From Lysobacterales bacterium (GTDB taxonomy: Bacteria; Pseudomonadota; Gammaproteobacteria; Xanthomonadales; Rhodanobacteraceae): 37,712 bases of DNA. The notes under the pieces are model-generated. The model did no database searches, was not told the DNA's origin, and saw nothing but the letters and a program-made list of their open reading frames with translations. The position numbers and the translations under genes were made by a program. The stretch is from assembly GCA_015655335.1 (NCBI GenBank), contig JAATFF010000052.1, positions 1 through 37,712 on the forward strand. Direction: 5' to 3'. This document shows, one piece after another, positions 18,995 to 27,421 of the stretch (position 1 is its first letter; the number at the start of each line of letters is the position of its first letter).

Positions 18995-19834
18995 ATGCCG
19001 ATGAAATGCGTCGAACATCGCGCCTGTTTCGGCGGTTGGCAGGATGTCTATCGCCACCATTCGTCGGTGCTCGACTGCGATATGGCATTTGCGGTCTACC
19101 TTCCGCCGCAGGCCACGCACGAGGCGGTACCGGTGCTCTATTGGCTGTCCGGCCTGACGTGTACGGAGCAGAACTTCATCACCAAAGCCGGTGCGCAGCG
19201 TTATGCGGCGGAGTGCGGCATGGCACTCGTTGTTCCTGACACCAGTCCGCGCGGCGATGATGTTCCCGATGCCGAAGGTTACGATCTTGGCAAAGGAGCC
19301 GGCTTTTACCTCAATGCGACGATGGCACCTTGGTCGCGACACTACCGCATGTACGACTATGTCGTTCATGAGCTTCCAGCGCTGATCGAAGCTCAATGTC
19401 CGGTGACGGGTGCGCGCGCGATCAGTGGGCATTCCATGGGCGGTCACGGTGCTCTGGCGATTGCACTGAAAAACCCAGGCCGCTACCGCAGTGTGTCGGC
19501 ATTTTCGCCGATCGTCGCGCCTTCACGTGTACCGTGGGGCGAGACGGCGTTCTCGGCGTATCTAGGCGACGATCGCGAAACGTGGAAGGCATACGACGCT
19601 ACCGAGCTGATGAAAACGGCGAAGGAAAAGCTTCCCATGTTGATCGACCAAGGCGACGCGGACGAGTTTCTGCATACCCAGCTTCGTCCTGATTTGCTTA
19701 TGATCGAGGCGCATGCCGCTGGATACCCGGCGATACTTCGCATGCAGCCTGGGTACGATCACAGTTACTACTTTGTGGCGAGCTTTATCGGCGAGCACAT
19801 TGCGCATCACGCCGCGGCGTTTCGTCGATCATAA
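18995..19834 (+). CDS. frmB: S-formylglutathione hydrolase
   Basis: This is a 279-aa esterase-D-type alpha/beta hydrolase. The nucleophile S147 is in [10 protein letters not shown], an acidic residue is in DQGDADEF (about 221-223), and H256 is in YDHSYYF. It hydrolyses S-formylglutathione to formate and glutathione in the cytoplasm, completing the step begun by frmA. Only 13 bp separate it from frmA. Start: ATG 18995 has GAGG only 3 nt upstream, so ATG 19001 (two codons later, better spacing) may be the real one. The FGGWQ block near residue 12 is typical for the family N-terminus and is kept by either choice. Confidence 0.95.
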   Translation: MPMKCVEHRACFGGWQDVYRHHSSVLDCDMAFAVYLPPQATHEAVPVLYWLSGLTCTEQNFITKAGAQRYAAECGMALVVPDTSPRGDDVPDAEGYDLGKGAGFYLNATMAPWSRHYRMYDYVVHELPALIEAQCPVTGARAISGHSMGGHGALAIALKNPGRYRSVSAFSPIVAPSRVPWGETAFSAYLGDDRETWKAYDATELMKTAKEKLPMLIDQGDADEFLHTQLRPDLLMIEAHAAGYPAILRMQPGYDHSYYFVASFIGEHIAHHAAAFRRS

Positions 19835-19882
19835 AAGCGTGGCCGGGGTCGCTTCGATCCACCGTAAAGCATCACGAATACT

Positions 19883-19915
19883 CACCGCATCGGTGCAATT
19901 TGTACCGATGCGGTG
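19883..19915. terminator. Hairpin between convergent frmB and the DUF2501 gene
   Basis: A perfect 12-bp inverted repeat, CACCGCATCGGT (19883-19894) and ACCGATGCGGTG (19904-19915), is separated by a 9-nt loop. It lies between two convergent genes, where a bidirectional terminator would be expected. Neither strand has a T-run after the stem, so it is not a canonical intrinsic terminator. It may block RNA decay or act with Rho. Confidence 0.5.
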
Positions 19916-19944
19916 GTATCGACATCGAGCCGCGTGGCGGCCCG

Positions 19945-20379
19945 TCAATGACCTACGAACGACTTGCCTTGCTTGAGCACGGTGTCGCAGACCTTCGTGG
20001 TGATCTTCGACTTCATATCGCTCGAGCCGCCGCCGACGTTGGCGAGGTTCATGCTCTTGCCGTTGCTGCTCTGCAGAATGCCATTGGAGCCGCTCTGATA
20101 ACCCGAGTCATTGCTGGAGTGACCACCCATTTTGCCGAGAAGCTGACTCTGAATGCCCGACGCGCCTGAGCTGCCGCCCAGGTAGTTGTTCTTCACGCAA
20201 TATCCCAATAGCCCTGCCACATTACCCATACTGCCGGATGTCGTGGAGCTGCCGCCGGGCATCGTGCCGCCGAGCTTGCCGCCCAGGCTGCCTAAATCCT
20301 GTGCGCCGCTTACGCCGCAGGCAAGGCTGAAGGTCACTGCCAGACAGGTTGCGGCCATACCGCCGATGCGCGTTTTCAT
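19945..20379 (-). CDS. DUF2501 (YjjA-like) small secreted protein
   Basis: This is a 144-aa protein with a signal peptide (residues 1-26, ending GVSGA). The mature part is rich in Gly and Ser, has two cysteines (in GYCVKNNYLGG and TKVCDTVL) that could form a disulfide in the periplasm, and ends KQGKSFVGH. This layout matches the DUF2501/YjjA family, whose function is unknown. A strong GGGAGGG Shine-Dalgarno lies 6 nt before the ATG. It is downstream of the CadC-like regulator gene on the same strand, 82 bp away, so co-transcription or regulation is possible. Confidence 0.85.
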   Translation of the reverse strand: MKTRIGGMAATCLAVTFSLACGVSGAQDLGSLGGKLGGTMPGGSSTTSGSMGNVAGLLGYCVKNNYLGGSSGASGIQSQLLGKMGGHSSNDSGYQSGSNGILQSSNGKSMNLANVGGGSSDMKSKITTKVCDTVLKQGKSFVGH

Positions 20380-20461
20380 GAGCGTCCCTCCCTATGGTGT
20401 GAGCATTCAACACCCAAGCCTGTTAGGGATACGTCAGTGTCATTGGCCGTGCCGGACGCTA

Positions 20462-21406
20462 TCAGTTGATCGATGCTTTCAACGCCTTGGCGACTTCGCT
20501 GGCAATGTCGTCCTGGATCATCAATTTGTCGTCCCAGGATCGATCATAGGTTTCTGACCACACGACGAATCCGTCGTTGGCACGCACCAATCGCGCAGCC
20601 ACGCGGAGGGTATTGCCCGATTTGCGCACACTGCCATCGAGGACGTACGCCACATCGAGCGATTTGGCGATCTGGGCGACCGTGACTTGCTTACCCTTGA
20701 AATAGAACGACGAGGTGGGCGATGCCACCTGCAAGCCGCGTGACTGGCTTAGTTTGTTGATGAGCTCATCCGTCATGCCGTCGGCGAAGGGTTCTTCGTT
20801 CATGGTGTCGGTCAGATCGAGGAACGGCAGCACGGCAATGGATTTCGGGTTGGGCACAGCCGCGGCGACTGTCGCCGCTGGCGGAATCGGATTAGGTCGC
20901 GTCAACAGATAAAACGCGAAACAGCCCATCGCGAGAAGTGCTCCGATGACCAGCAGTCTTCTATATAGGTGCAGATGTGGAGTAGGACCGGCGATAGGGG
21001 TGCGATCCCGCTCCAACGCGTCGTTGGCCGCCGCCAAAGAAGCAAGTGGGAGGGTCGTCGAATCATCTCCTGGGCTGACTGTCGCCACCATCCGATATCC
21101 ACGGCGAGGCACCGTGGCGATGTAAACGGGTTGTTTGGGGTCGTCGCCAAGCAACCGACGCAGCGACGTCACGGCCTGATAGACAGAGTCTGGTGTAACG
21201 ATGACGCCTTGCCATACCTGATTGAGCAATTCATCAATGCTCACCACGTCGCCGGCGTGGTCGGCCAGGCATAACAACAACCGCATCGTTCGGGCTTCCA
21301 GTCGAACGGTTTCTTCTCCACGCGACATCTGACCTGAGATCGGGCTGACCAACCAGTCCCCGATACGAAGAGTTGCTTTGGATGATTGCTCCAAACCAGA
21401 TGACAT
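20462..21406 (-). CDS. CadC-like membrane transcriptional regulator (winged helix, one TM, periplasmic TolB/FlgO-like domain)
   Basis: This is a 314-aa protein. Residues about 12-108 are an OmpR/PhoB-type winged helix (VSIDELLNQVWQGVIVTPDSVYQAVTSLRRLLGD, ending in RRGYRM). Residues 151-168 form one membrane helix. Residues about 185-314 form a periplasmic domain with the SIAVLPFLDL...FADGMTDELINKLS pattern seen in many Xanthomonadales CadC-like regulators. Such proteins bind DNA directly from the membrane in response to an external signal. No receiver domain or kinase is present. It is divergent from yceI, and the shared region holds tandem 10-bp repeats that could be its own target. Confidence 0.9.
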   Translation of the reverse strand: MSSGLEQSSKATLRIGDWLVSPISGQMSRGEETVRLEARTMRLLLCLADHAGDVVSIDELLNQVWQGVIVTPDSVYQAVTSLRRLLGDDPKQPVYIATVPRRGYRMVATVSPGDDSTTLPLASLAAANDALERDRTPIAGPTPHLHLYRRLLVIGALLAMGCFAFYLLTRPNPIPPAATVAAAVPNPKSIAVLPFLDLTDTMNEEPFADGMTDELINKLSQSRGLQVASPTSSFYFKGKQVTVAQIAKSLDVAYVLDGSVRKSGNTLRVAARLVRANDGFVVWSETYDRSWDDKLMIQDDIASEVAKALKASIN

Positions 21407-21505
21407 ATAAGCCTTTGTTTATAGGAGCGAATGGGTAGTTGGCGATCTTCGCATCTACGCCAGGGAGCGGCAACCAGCGTCGCCAGCAGCGCTCCTTTCA
21501 AAGAT

Positions 21506-21534
21506 CTTCAGGGTGTTTCAGGGTGATTTTCAGG
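21506..21534. promoter_or_regulatory. Tandem TTCAGGGTG repeats between the CadC-like regulator and yceI
   Basis: TTCAGGGTG occurs at 21507-21515 and 21517-21525, exactly 10 bp apart. A partial third copy, TTCAGG, is at 21529-21534. Direct repeats about one helical turn apart are the normal target of OmpR/PhoB-type winged-helix regulators. The array sits about 100 bp from both divergent start codons. It may be the binding site of the neighbouring regulator; this is inference. Confidence 0.45.
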
Positions 21535-21627
21535 ACTTCGCGGGCACCGCATGAGCACAGTGACATCTCGCTGCTTGCCCAGCGTCCCGGCCGGCCCGTT
21601 GCCGGTAACTATCAAGGAGTACGCCGC

Positions 21628-22299
21628 ATGATCCGTCGCTTCGCCCTCGCCGCCGCACTAGCCTTCGTGTGCGCACCTCTTTGTGCCACCACCTACACAC
21701 TGGAATCGCAACACAGCGAAGGGATCGTTCGCTGGAGTCACCTGGGCTTTTCGAACCCGACCGCTCAGTTCTCGCTAATCGAAGGCGTACTGAATTTCGA
21801 TCAGGCCGATCCCACTAAATCGTCCGTGATCGCCACAATTGAGTTCTCCCATTTGAGCAGTGGCGTGCCTGACCTCGATGATAATTTTCGATCGGTCGAT
21901 TTTTTTGACATTGCAAAATTTCCCACCGCAACATTCAAAAGCACTAAGGTCGAGAGAGACGGCGCATCCAATAAACTTAAAGTCACCGGCGACCTTACCG
22001 TGCGTGGTGTGACCCGGTCGGTCACGCTCGATGTCACTCTCAACAAGATCGGTATCAACATCCGCAGCAACCTGCCTTCGATCGGCTTTGAGGCCACGAC
22101 AATGCTCAAGCGTTCCGATTTCGGTCTGGGCATGTTTGTTCCACAGGTCAGCGATGCGATCGACATTCACATCACCTGCCAGGCGGATGAGGCGAAAGCC
22201 TATGCGAAGCAGCTAAAGGCCGATGCTGACGCGGCCGCCGAAGATGCCAGAGTCGCCGCAAAGAAGGCGGCGGACGCCGAGGCCGCGGCGCAGAAATAA
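21628..22299 (+). CDS. YceI family periplasmic protein with Ala-rich C-terminal tail
   Basis: This is a 223-aa protein with a signal peptide (residues 1-20, APLCA). Residues 21-185 follow the YceI lipocalin-like barrel pattern (SEGIVRWSHLGF, GVLNFD, SSGVPDLDDNFRSVDFFDIAKFPTATFKS, LTVRGVTRSVTLDV, LKRSDFGLG). YceI proteins bind polyprenoids or amphiphiles in the periplasm. Residues about 186-223 form an unusual Ala/Lys/Asp-rich tail (KQLKADADAAAEDARVAAKK) that looks helical and coiled-coil-like. AAGGAG lies 8 nt upstream of ATG 21628; the frame is open further upstream but without a ribosome site. It is divergent from the CadC-like regulator. Confidence 0.9.
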   Translation: MIRRFALAAALAFVCAPLCATTYTLESQHSEGIVRWSHLGFSNPTAQFSLIEGVLNFDQADPTKSSVIATIEFSHLSSGVPDLDDNFRSVDFFDIAKFPTATFKSTKVERDGASNKLKVTGDLTVRGVTRSVTLDVTLNKIGINIRSNLPSIGFEATTMLKRSDFGLGMFVPQVSDAIDIHITCQADEAKAYAKQLKADADAAAEDARVAAKKAADAEAAAQK

Positions 22300-22422
22300 T
22301 CGTCTTGGAAGACGCGGCGCCGGTCAGTGATCATTCCAGCGCATGTCCCGTGCATGACACACAATCTTGTTACATGGACTGTGGTGAAGTTGCGGGTGGC
22401 CGTTAACGGAGGGCGTCGCGTC

Positions 22423-24132
22423 ATGCATGATTTTTCGGCAGCAGAGTCTGAGACCACGATCAAAACCGACCTGACCGGCTATGACCTTGTCAACAAGCCC
22501 ATGTTGAACAAGGGCACCGCCTTCGATGAGCGCGAGCGCGACATTTTTCGTTTGCACGGATTGCTCCCTCCGCATATCGGTAGCATGGATGAGCAGGTCG
22601 AGCGTCGACTCAAGGTCATGCGCGAATTCAGTACCGATTTTGAACGTTACGCATTCTTGAGGGATCTGCAGGACACCAACGAGACGCTGTTCTATGCGCT
22701 CTTGGTTCGCTACATCGATGAGCTGCTTCCGCTGGTTTACACACCCACGGTGGGCGAGGGGTGCCAGCATTTCAGTGAAATTTGGCGCAAACCGCGCGGC
22801 GTGTTCCTGAGTTACCCCAACAAGCATCGTATTCGCGAGATCCTGGCCGATTCGCGTTTCGATCGCGTGCGCGTGATCGTGGTGAGCGATGGCGAGCGCA
22901 TTCTTGGGCTTGGCGACCAAGGCGCCGGCGGCATGGGCATTCCGATCGGAAAGTTGTCGCTTTATACCGGCTGCGCCGGCATCCATCCCGATCTGACGCT
23001 GCCGATTCTTCTGGATGTTGGCACCAACAATCGGGACCGTCTCGCCAATCCGCTCTATATCGGATGGCGCCATGAGCGCATCGTGGGCGCTGAATACGAT
23101 GCTTTTGTCGAAGAGTTCGTTGATGCGGTGGTTGAGCGCTGGCCGAACGTGCTGCTTCAGTGGGAGGATTTTGCAGGTTCCAATGCAAGCCGGCTGCTTG
23201 CCAAGTATCGCGACCGGCTTTGTACCTTCAACGACGATATCCAGGGCACCGCGGCGATTGCGGCAGGCACGTTGCTGGCAGCGGTCAATGTCACGGGCAT
23301 CAAGTTAACGGAGCAGCGTATTGCCGTGCTTGGCGCGGGATCTGCAGGTTGCGGCATCGCATCGCTGTTGCTGCAGGCGATGATCGATGCAGGCCTTGGT
23401 GAAGCGCAGGCGCGCCAATCTTTTTTCCTGGTCGATCGAAACGGATTGCTGCTTGAAGGTATGGAAGGCATCACGCCCGCTCAAGTTCCTTTCGTACAGC
23501 AGCGCGCGGCAGTCAGCGATTGGACGCTCGACAAGCCAGGCCAGATCGGTCTACTCGATGTGGTGCGCAACGCGAAGCCCACCGTTTTGATCGGCGTGTC
23601 GGGGCAGGCGGGTGCATTCACTGAAGCGGTGGTGCGCGCGATGGCACAAAGCGTAGAACGCCCAGTGATTTTCCCCCTGTCCAATCCAACCTCGCGTTGC
23701 GAAGCAACGCCTCAGCAATTGATCGAGTGGACGGATGGGCGTGCGTTGATCGGTACAGGCAGTCCGTTTGCGCCGGTTCCATGGAACGGCAAACGGATGC
23801 GGATCGATCAGACCAACAACTCCTATATCTTTCCGGGCGTCGGTCTGGGTGTGCTGGCAGTCAACGCGCGCCGCGTTACGGATGCGATGTTTATGGTCGC
23901 CGGCAAAGTTGTTGCAAGTATGTCTCCGACCTTGAGCGATCGGCATGGACGGCTGCTACCGCCTGTCGACCAATTGCGAGCAGTCTCCGTGGCCGTGGCG
24001 AAGGCCGTTGCTGTTCAAGCGCAGGTCGATGGCGTTGCCGATAAGTGCGATGAAGCAGCAGTGGGCGAGCGGATCGCGTCGATCGTGTGGGAGCCGCAGT
24101 ATCGTCCTTATGAATTGCAGGAAACCACGTAA
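22423..24132 (+). CDS. maeA: NAD-dependent malic enzyme
   Basis: This is a 569-aa enzyme, the normal length for large-type malic enzymes. Blocks seen are VYTPTVGEGCQHFSEIW, RVIVVSDGERILGLGDQGAGGMGI, the metal/substrate region LQWEDF and FNDDIQGTAA, the nucleotide-binding GAGSAGCGIASLL, and PLSNPTSRCE near the end. It decarboxylates L-malate to pyruvate in the cytoplasm. NAD preference is inferred from similarity to the SfcA/MaeA type. I chose ATG 22423 because GGAGGG lies 9 nt upstream; the frame is open to 22327 but that part has no ribosome site. It is convergent with the Lrp-type regulator gene, 24 bp between stops. Confidence 0.92.
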   Translation: MHDFSAAESETTIKTDLTGYDLVNKPMLNKGTAFDERERDIFRLHGLLPPHIGSMDEQVERRLKVMREFSTDFERYAFLRDLQDTNETLFYALLVRYIDELLPLVYTPTVGEGCQHFSEIWRKPRGVFLSYPNKHRIREILADSRFDRVRVIVVSDGERILGLGDQGAGGMGIPIGKLSLYTGCAGIHPDLTLPILLDVGTNNRDRLANPLYIGWRHERIVGAEYDAFVEEFVDAVVERWPNVLLQWEDFAGSNASRLLAKYRDRLCTFNDDIQGTAAIAAGTLLAAVNVTGIKLTEQRIAVLGAGSAGCGIASLLLQAMIDAGLGEAQARQSFFLVDRNGLLLEGMEGITPAQVPFVQQRAAVSDWTLDKPGQIGLLDVVRNAKPTVLIGVSGQAGAFTEAVVRAMAQSVERPVIFPLSNPTSRCEATPQQLIEWTDGRALIGTGSPFAPVPWNGKRMRIDQTNNSYIFPGVGLGVLAVNARRVTDAMFMVAGKVVASMSPTLSDRHGRLLPPVDQLRAVSVAVAKAVAVQAQVDGVADKCDEAAVGERIASIVWEPQYRPYELQETT

Positions 24133-24156
24133 GTGACCGTGATCGAGTCGTGCCGA

Positions 24157-24630
24157 TCACACCGGCAGCGCTGTCGTTTTTTTGACCGTACGTAGCGCCA
24201 ATGTCGATTGAACGCGTACGACCCCGGGAAGCTGCGTGAGAATTTCGGTGTGGATGCGCTCGAAATCGGCGGAATCGGCGTAGACCACCCGCACCATGTA
24301 GTCGGCCGTCCCGGCGAGGAGGCAACACTCGGTGACCTCCGGGTGTCGCTGGATGGCCGCTTCGAATGTATCGAGCGCAGCGCGCCCCTGCTGATCGAGC
24401 GTCACCAGAACAAATGCCGTGCCGGGCAGGCCCGCTACTTTCTCGTCGAGCAGCATGACGTAGCGAGCGATCAGTCCACGTTCTTCAAGTAGCTTTACGC
24501 GTCGCAGGCAAGCGGAGGGTGACAGATTGATCTGTAGGGCTAACTCCATATTGGCTAGCCGCCCGTCTTCCTGGAGTAGCCGAAGGATCGCGCGATCGCG
24601 GTCGTCTAAGGTCTGATCGTTATTCGTCAT
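24157..24630 (-). CDS. Lrp/AsnC family transcriptional regulator
   Basis: This is a 157-aa protein. The N-terminal helix-turn-helix is DDRDRAILRLLQEDGRLANMELALQINLSPSACLRRVKLLEERGLI. The C-terminal half is a RAM/AsnC ligand-binding domain (VTECCLLAGTADYMVRVVYADSADFERI). Lrp-type proteins sense amino acids. This one is divergent from alanine dehydrogenase, and in many proteobacteria such a neighbour activates ald in response to alanine. That role is inferred from position. Confidence 0.93.
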   Translation of the reverse strand: MTNNDQTLDDRDRAILRLLQEDGRLANMELALQINLSPSACLRRVKLLEERGLIARYVMLLDEKVAGLPGTAFVLVTLDQQGRAALDTFEAAIQRHPEVTECCLLAGTADYMVRVVYADSADFERIHTEILTQLPGVVRVQSTLALRTVKKTTALPV

Positions 24631-24645
24631 GGATTCTATATTATC

Positions 24646-24677
24646 CCATTTATTTCGTATTCAATGCGAAATAATGG
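24646..24677. promoter_or_regulatory. Palindromic candidate Lrp-type operator between the regulator and ald
   Basis: CCATTTATTTCG (24646-24657) and CGAAATAATGG (24667-24677) form a near-perfect inverted repeat around a 9-nt spacer, with one extra T in the left arm. It is A/T-rich and lies 16 bp from the regulator start codon and about 115 bp from the ald start. Lrp-family proteins favour such A/T-rich imperfect palindromes, so it could serve autoregulation and ald control. Confidence 0.55.
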
Positions 24678-24791
24678 CCTATGACGCGGCCTAATGAGCG
24701 AGAAATTGCGCAATATCTCGATCATACTGCGATCCGCGCGACCCCGGGCGGGCCGGGAGCGCGACCCAACCTTTGAGTGAGAAATCCAGTC

Positions 24792-25910
24792 ATGCGCATC
24801 GGTGTGCCGAAAGAAATCAAGAACCACGAATACCGCGTGGGCCTCGTCCCCTCGTCCGTGCAGGAATTGGTGCACAACGGCCATCAGGTGCTTGTGCAGG
24901 CCGATGCGGGCATCGGTGCGGGTCTTACGGATGCCGACTATGTGGCGGCTGGCGCGACTATCGTTGAGAGTGCCGACCAGATCTTTGCCGAAGCGGAGAT
25001 GATCGTTAAGGTCAAAGAGCCGCTCGCCGTTGAGCGCAAAAAGCTCCGCAAGGGCCAGATTCTCTTCACCTACCTTCACCTTGCGCCAGACGCTGAGCAG
25101 ACGCGCGATCTGATTGACTCCGGTGCTATTTGCATTGCGTACGAGACGGTCACTTCGGCCAATGGCGCGCTGCCGCTGCTGACGCCGATGTCCGAAGTTG
25201 CCGGGCGCTTGGCGCCGCAGGTCGGTGCGCATTCGCTGGAAAAAGCGCAGGGTGGCCGTGGTGTGCTGCTCGGTGGCGTGCCTGGTGTGCCGGCTGCGGA
25301 AGTGGTCATTCTGGGTGGCGGTGTTTCCGGTACGCATGCGGCGACCATCGCCGTGGGCATGGGTGCCCAGGTGACGGTTGTCGATCGTTCGGCCGATGTT
25401 CTCAAGCGTCTGGCCTCGCAATTCGGCACGTCTATCTCGACCGTGTTTTCCACCCGTTCGGCCATCGAGGAACTGGTGCGCCGCGCCGACTTGTTGATTG
25501 GTACCGTGTTGGTGCCGGGTGCCGCCGCGCCCAAGCTGGTGACGCACGATATGGTCCGCACGATGAAGCCCGGTTCGGTCATCGTCGACGTTGCCATCGA
25601 TCAGGGCGGCTGCGTAGAGACCTCGCACGCCACCACCCATTCGGATCCCACCTATGTGGTCGACGGCGTGGTGCACTACTGCGTTGCCAATATGCCTGGC
25701 GCCGTCGCGCGCACATCGACTTTCGCGCTCAACAGCGTGACGCTGCCGTTCACCCTGGCGCTTGCTAACAAGGGCTGGAAGAAGGCGCTTGCGCAAGACG
25801 TCCATCTGCGCAACGGTCTGAATGTGTTTGAAGGTCACGTGACCTGTGAGCCGGTTGCCCTGGCTCACGGCCTGCCGTACGTCAAAGCGGAAACCGCCGC
25901 AGGCCTGTAA
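24792..25910 (+). CDS. ald: Alanine dehydrogenase
   Basis: This is a 372-aa protein, the typical length. The N-terminus MRIGVPKEIKNHEYRVGL is the family signature. FTYLHLAPD contains the conserved catalytic-region histidine, and the NAD-binding motif is VILGGGVSGTHAATIAVGMG. It reversibly deaminates L-alanine to pyruvate and ammonium in the cytoplasm. ATG 24792 is chosen by family N-terminus; a GTG five codons earlier is possible, and the ribosome site is weak in either case. It is divergent from the Lrp-type regulator and followed at once by a strong terminator, so it is monocistronic. Confidence 0.96.
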   Translation: MRIGVPKEIKNHEYRVGLVPSSVQELVHNGHQVLVQADAGIGAGLTDADYVAAGATIVESADQIFAEAEMIVKVKEPLAVERKKLRKGQILFTYLHLAPDAEQTRDLIDSGAICIAYETVTSANGALPLLTPMSEVAGRLAPQVGAHSLEKAQGGRGVLLGGVPGVPAAEVVILGGGVSGTHAATIAVGMGAQVTVVDRSADVLKRLASQFGTSISTVFSTRSAIEELVRRADLLIGTVLVPGAAAPKLVTHDMVRTMKPGSVIVDVAIDQGGCVETSHATTHSDPTYVVDGVVHYCVANMPGAVARTSTFALNSVTLPFTLALANKGWKKALAQDVHLRNGLNVFEGHVTCEPVALAHGLPYVKAETAAGL

Positions 25911-25925
25911 TCGACGCTTTATGCA

Positions 25926-25960
25926 GCCTCCCTGTCGCTGGTGCGCAGGGAGGCTTTTTT
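25926..25960 (+). terminator. Rho-independent terminator of ald
   Basis: A perfect 9-bp G/C-rich stem, GCCTCCCTG (25926-25934) and CAGGGAGGC (25946-25954), has an 11-nt loop and is followed directly by TTTTTT. It begins 15 bp after the ald stop. Confidence 0.93.
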
Positions 25961-26000
25961 GTGCGCGATATAAATTGCAGAAGAACGCAGATACAATAGG

Positions 26001-27359
26001 TCAGCGATCAGCAATGTCGAAGAGCTGAAACTCGCGAATGCGTGCGGTGCAAACGCTGGACAGGATATTCAGGCGCACCTTGTCGGTCGTGACAGGTACA
26101 AACCGATCGATCTTCATATGTCCAAGGGCTTCGGCTTTGGCCACCGGCGTCCACGCGCCGTTGACTCGTGCTTCGATGGCGTACTTCTGCACGCATTGAC
26201 CGTCGTTCAACCACTCCATGGTGAGCGCATGGTTGATGGTAACCGGTTTTGCGAAATCGACTTCAAGCGTCGCATGATGCGAACCCTCCGCAGCGGACCA
26301 AAACGTATCCCGGTCGCCATCCAGGGCTGCGTCGACATTCGGGTCGCCAGCAACGTGGTTTCGCGCCAGATCTTTATCGACGCCGTAACGCGCTTGCAGC
26401 GCTTCACCGAACGCTTTAAGGCGTGCGACGTCGGCATCGGGCAAAACACCGTGGCGGTTCGGCGCGATGCCGAGCATGAGTTGGCCGCCGCGTCCGACAC
26501 TGTTTTCCCAGATGTCGACCAGTTCGTCGACACTCTTCAACGTCTTGTCGCTGTCCGGATGCCAGAACCATTGCAGCGTGTGCAGCGGCGTATCCACTTC
26601 TACCGGGCGCCAGCGCAACTGGGCGTGGCGATCGATCACGTTCCAGTTTTCGCCGTGAATGTGGCCGTCTTCCTGACCGACCCAGCGGATGTCGCCGTAA
26701 CCAAACAACGCCACATCGGCGAAGACCATCGTGTTCGATTGGTAGGTCCGCAATTCCTCGATATATTTCTCGAAATCGTAAACGTGGCCGGCGCTGCCCG
26801 CGCCATCGAGCCACCATTCGACCAGCGGTCCGTAGCTTTGAATCAGCTCATCCATCTGTGCGAGATAGTATTTGTCGTAGGCGGCCGAATGGGCATAACG
26901 CGGTTCGTGGCGGTCCCAAGGCGATAAATAGATGCCGAACCCCATACCTTCCTTGCGCGTGGCTTGTTCCGTCATCTGCACCAGGTTGCCCTTGCCATCC
27001 ATCCAGGGACTGTTCTTAACGGAATAGTCGCTTTGTTCCGTCGGCCACAATGCAAAACCGTCGTGATGTTTGGCGACAAGCACTAGATACGTTGCGCCGG
27101 CGGACTTGGCTGCGCGAGCCCATTGCTGCGGATCGACGCGGTCAGGATTGAATACCTTGGGACTGGCTGTGCCATCGCCCCATTCGCGGTCCAGAAACGT
27201 GTTGGTGCCGAAGTGCACGATCACGCCGAATTCGAGATCTTGCCAATGCACCTGTTGTGGCGACGGCTTGATGTCGACGAAATTCTGAGCGAAAGAAGTG
27301 CCGGTAACGCATACAGTGCCTACGGCCAAGGCGAGGAGAGTACGTAGGCCCATCTGCAT
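26001..27359 (-). CDS. Secreted GH29 alpha-L-fucosidase
   Basis: This is a 452-aa protein with a signal peptide ending near SFAQ (residue 25). The GH29 barrel shows VAKHHDGF at 96-102 and WWLDG with D185 as predicted nucleophile. Residues about 330-452 form an F5/8-type C (discoidin-like) carbohydrate-binding domain. It releases L-fucose from glycans outside the cytoplasm, feeding the permease and pathway encoded nearby. Start: ATG 27359 has AGGA 9 nt upstream; the open frame reaches much further up, but that part is antisense to the IclR gene. It lies 62 bp downstream of the IclR regulator gene and is probably co-transcribed with it. Confidence 0.93.
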   Translation of the reverse strand: MQMGLRTLLALAVGTVCVTGTSFAQNFVDIKPSPQQVHWQDLEFGVIVHFGTNTFLDREWGDGTASPKVFNPDRVDPQQWARAAKSAGATYLVLVAKHHDGFALWPTEQSDYSVKNSPWMDGKGNLVQMTEQATRKEGMGFGIYLSPWDRHEPRYAHSAAYDKYYLAQMDELIQSYGPLVEWWLDGAGSAGHVYDFEKYIEELRTYQSNTMVFADVALFGYGDIRWVGQEDGHIHGENWNVIDRHAQLRWRPVEVDTPLHTLQWFWHPDSDKTLKSVDELVDIWENSVGRGGQLMLGIAPNRHGVLPDADVARLKAFGEALQARYGVDKDLARNHVAGDPNVDAALDGDRDTFWSAAEGSHHATLEVDFAKPVTINHALTMEWLNDGQCVQKYAIEARVNGAWTPVAKAEALGHMKIDRFVPVTTDKVRLNILSSVCTARIREFQLFDIADR

Positions 27360-27421
27360 GTTTTCAGATCCTGCGTGAATGTTTTTTGGAAACGACATGA
27401 CGAGACTGGACGAGCAGCGGC

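Noticed and set aside
24139-24160. GTGATCG / CGATCAC hairpin at the maeA-Lrp junction as a terminator
   Set aside because: The stem is only 7 bp, overlaps the regulator stop codon, and the nearest T-run is about 16 nt away, so it is not a convincing intrinsic terminator.
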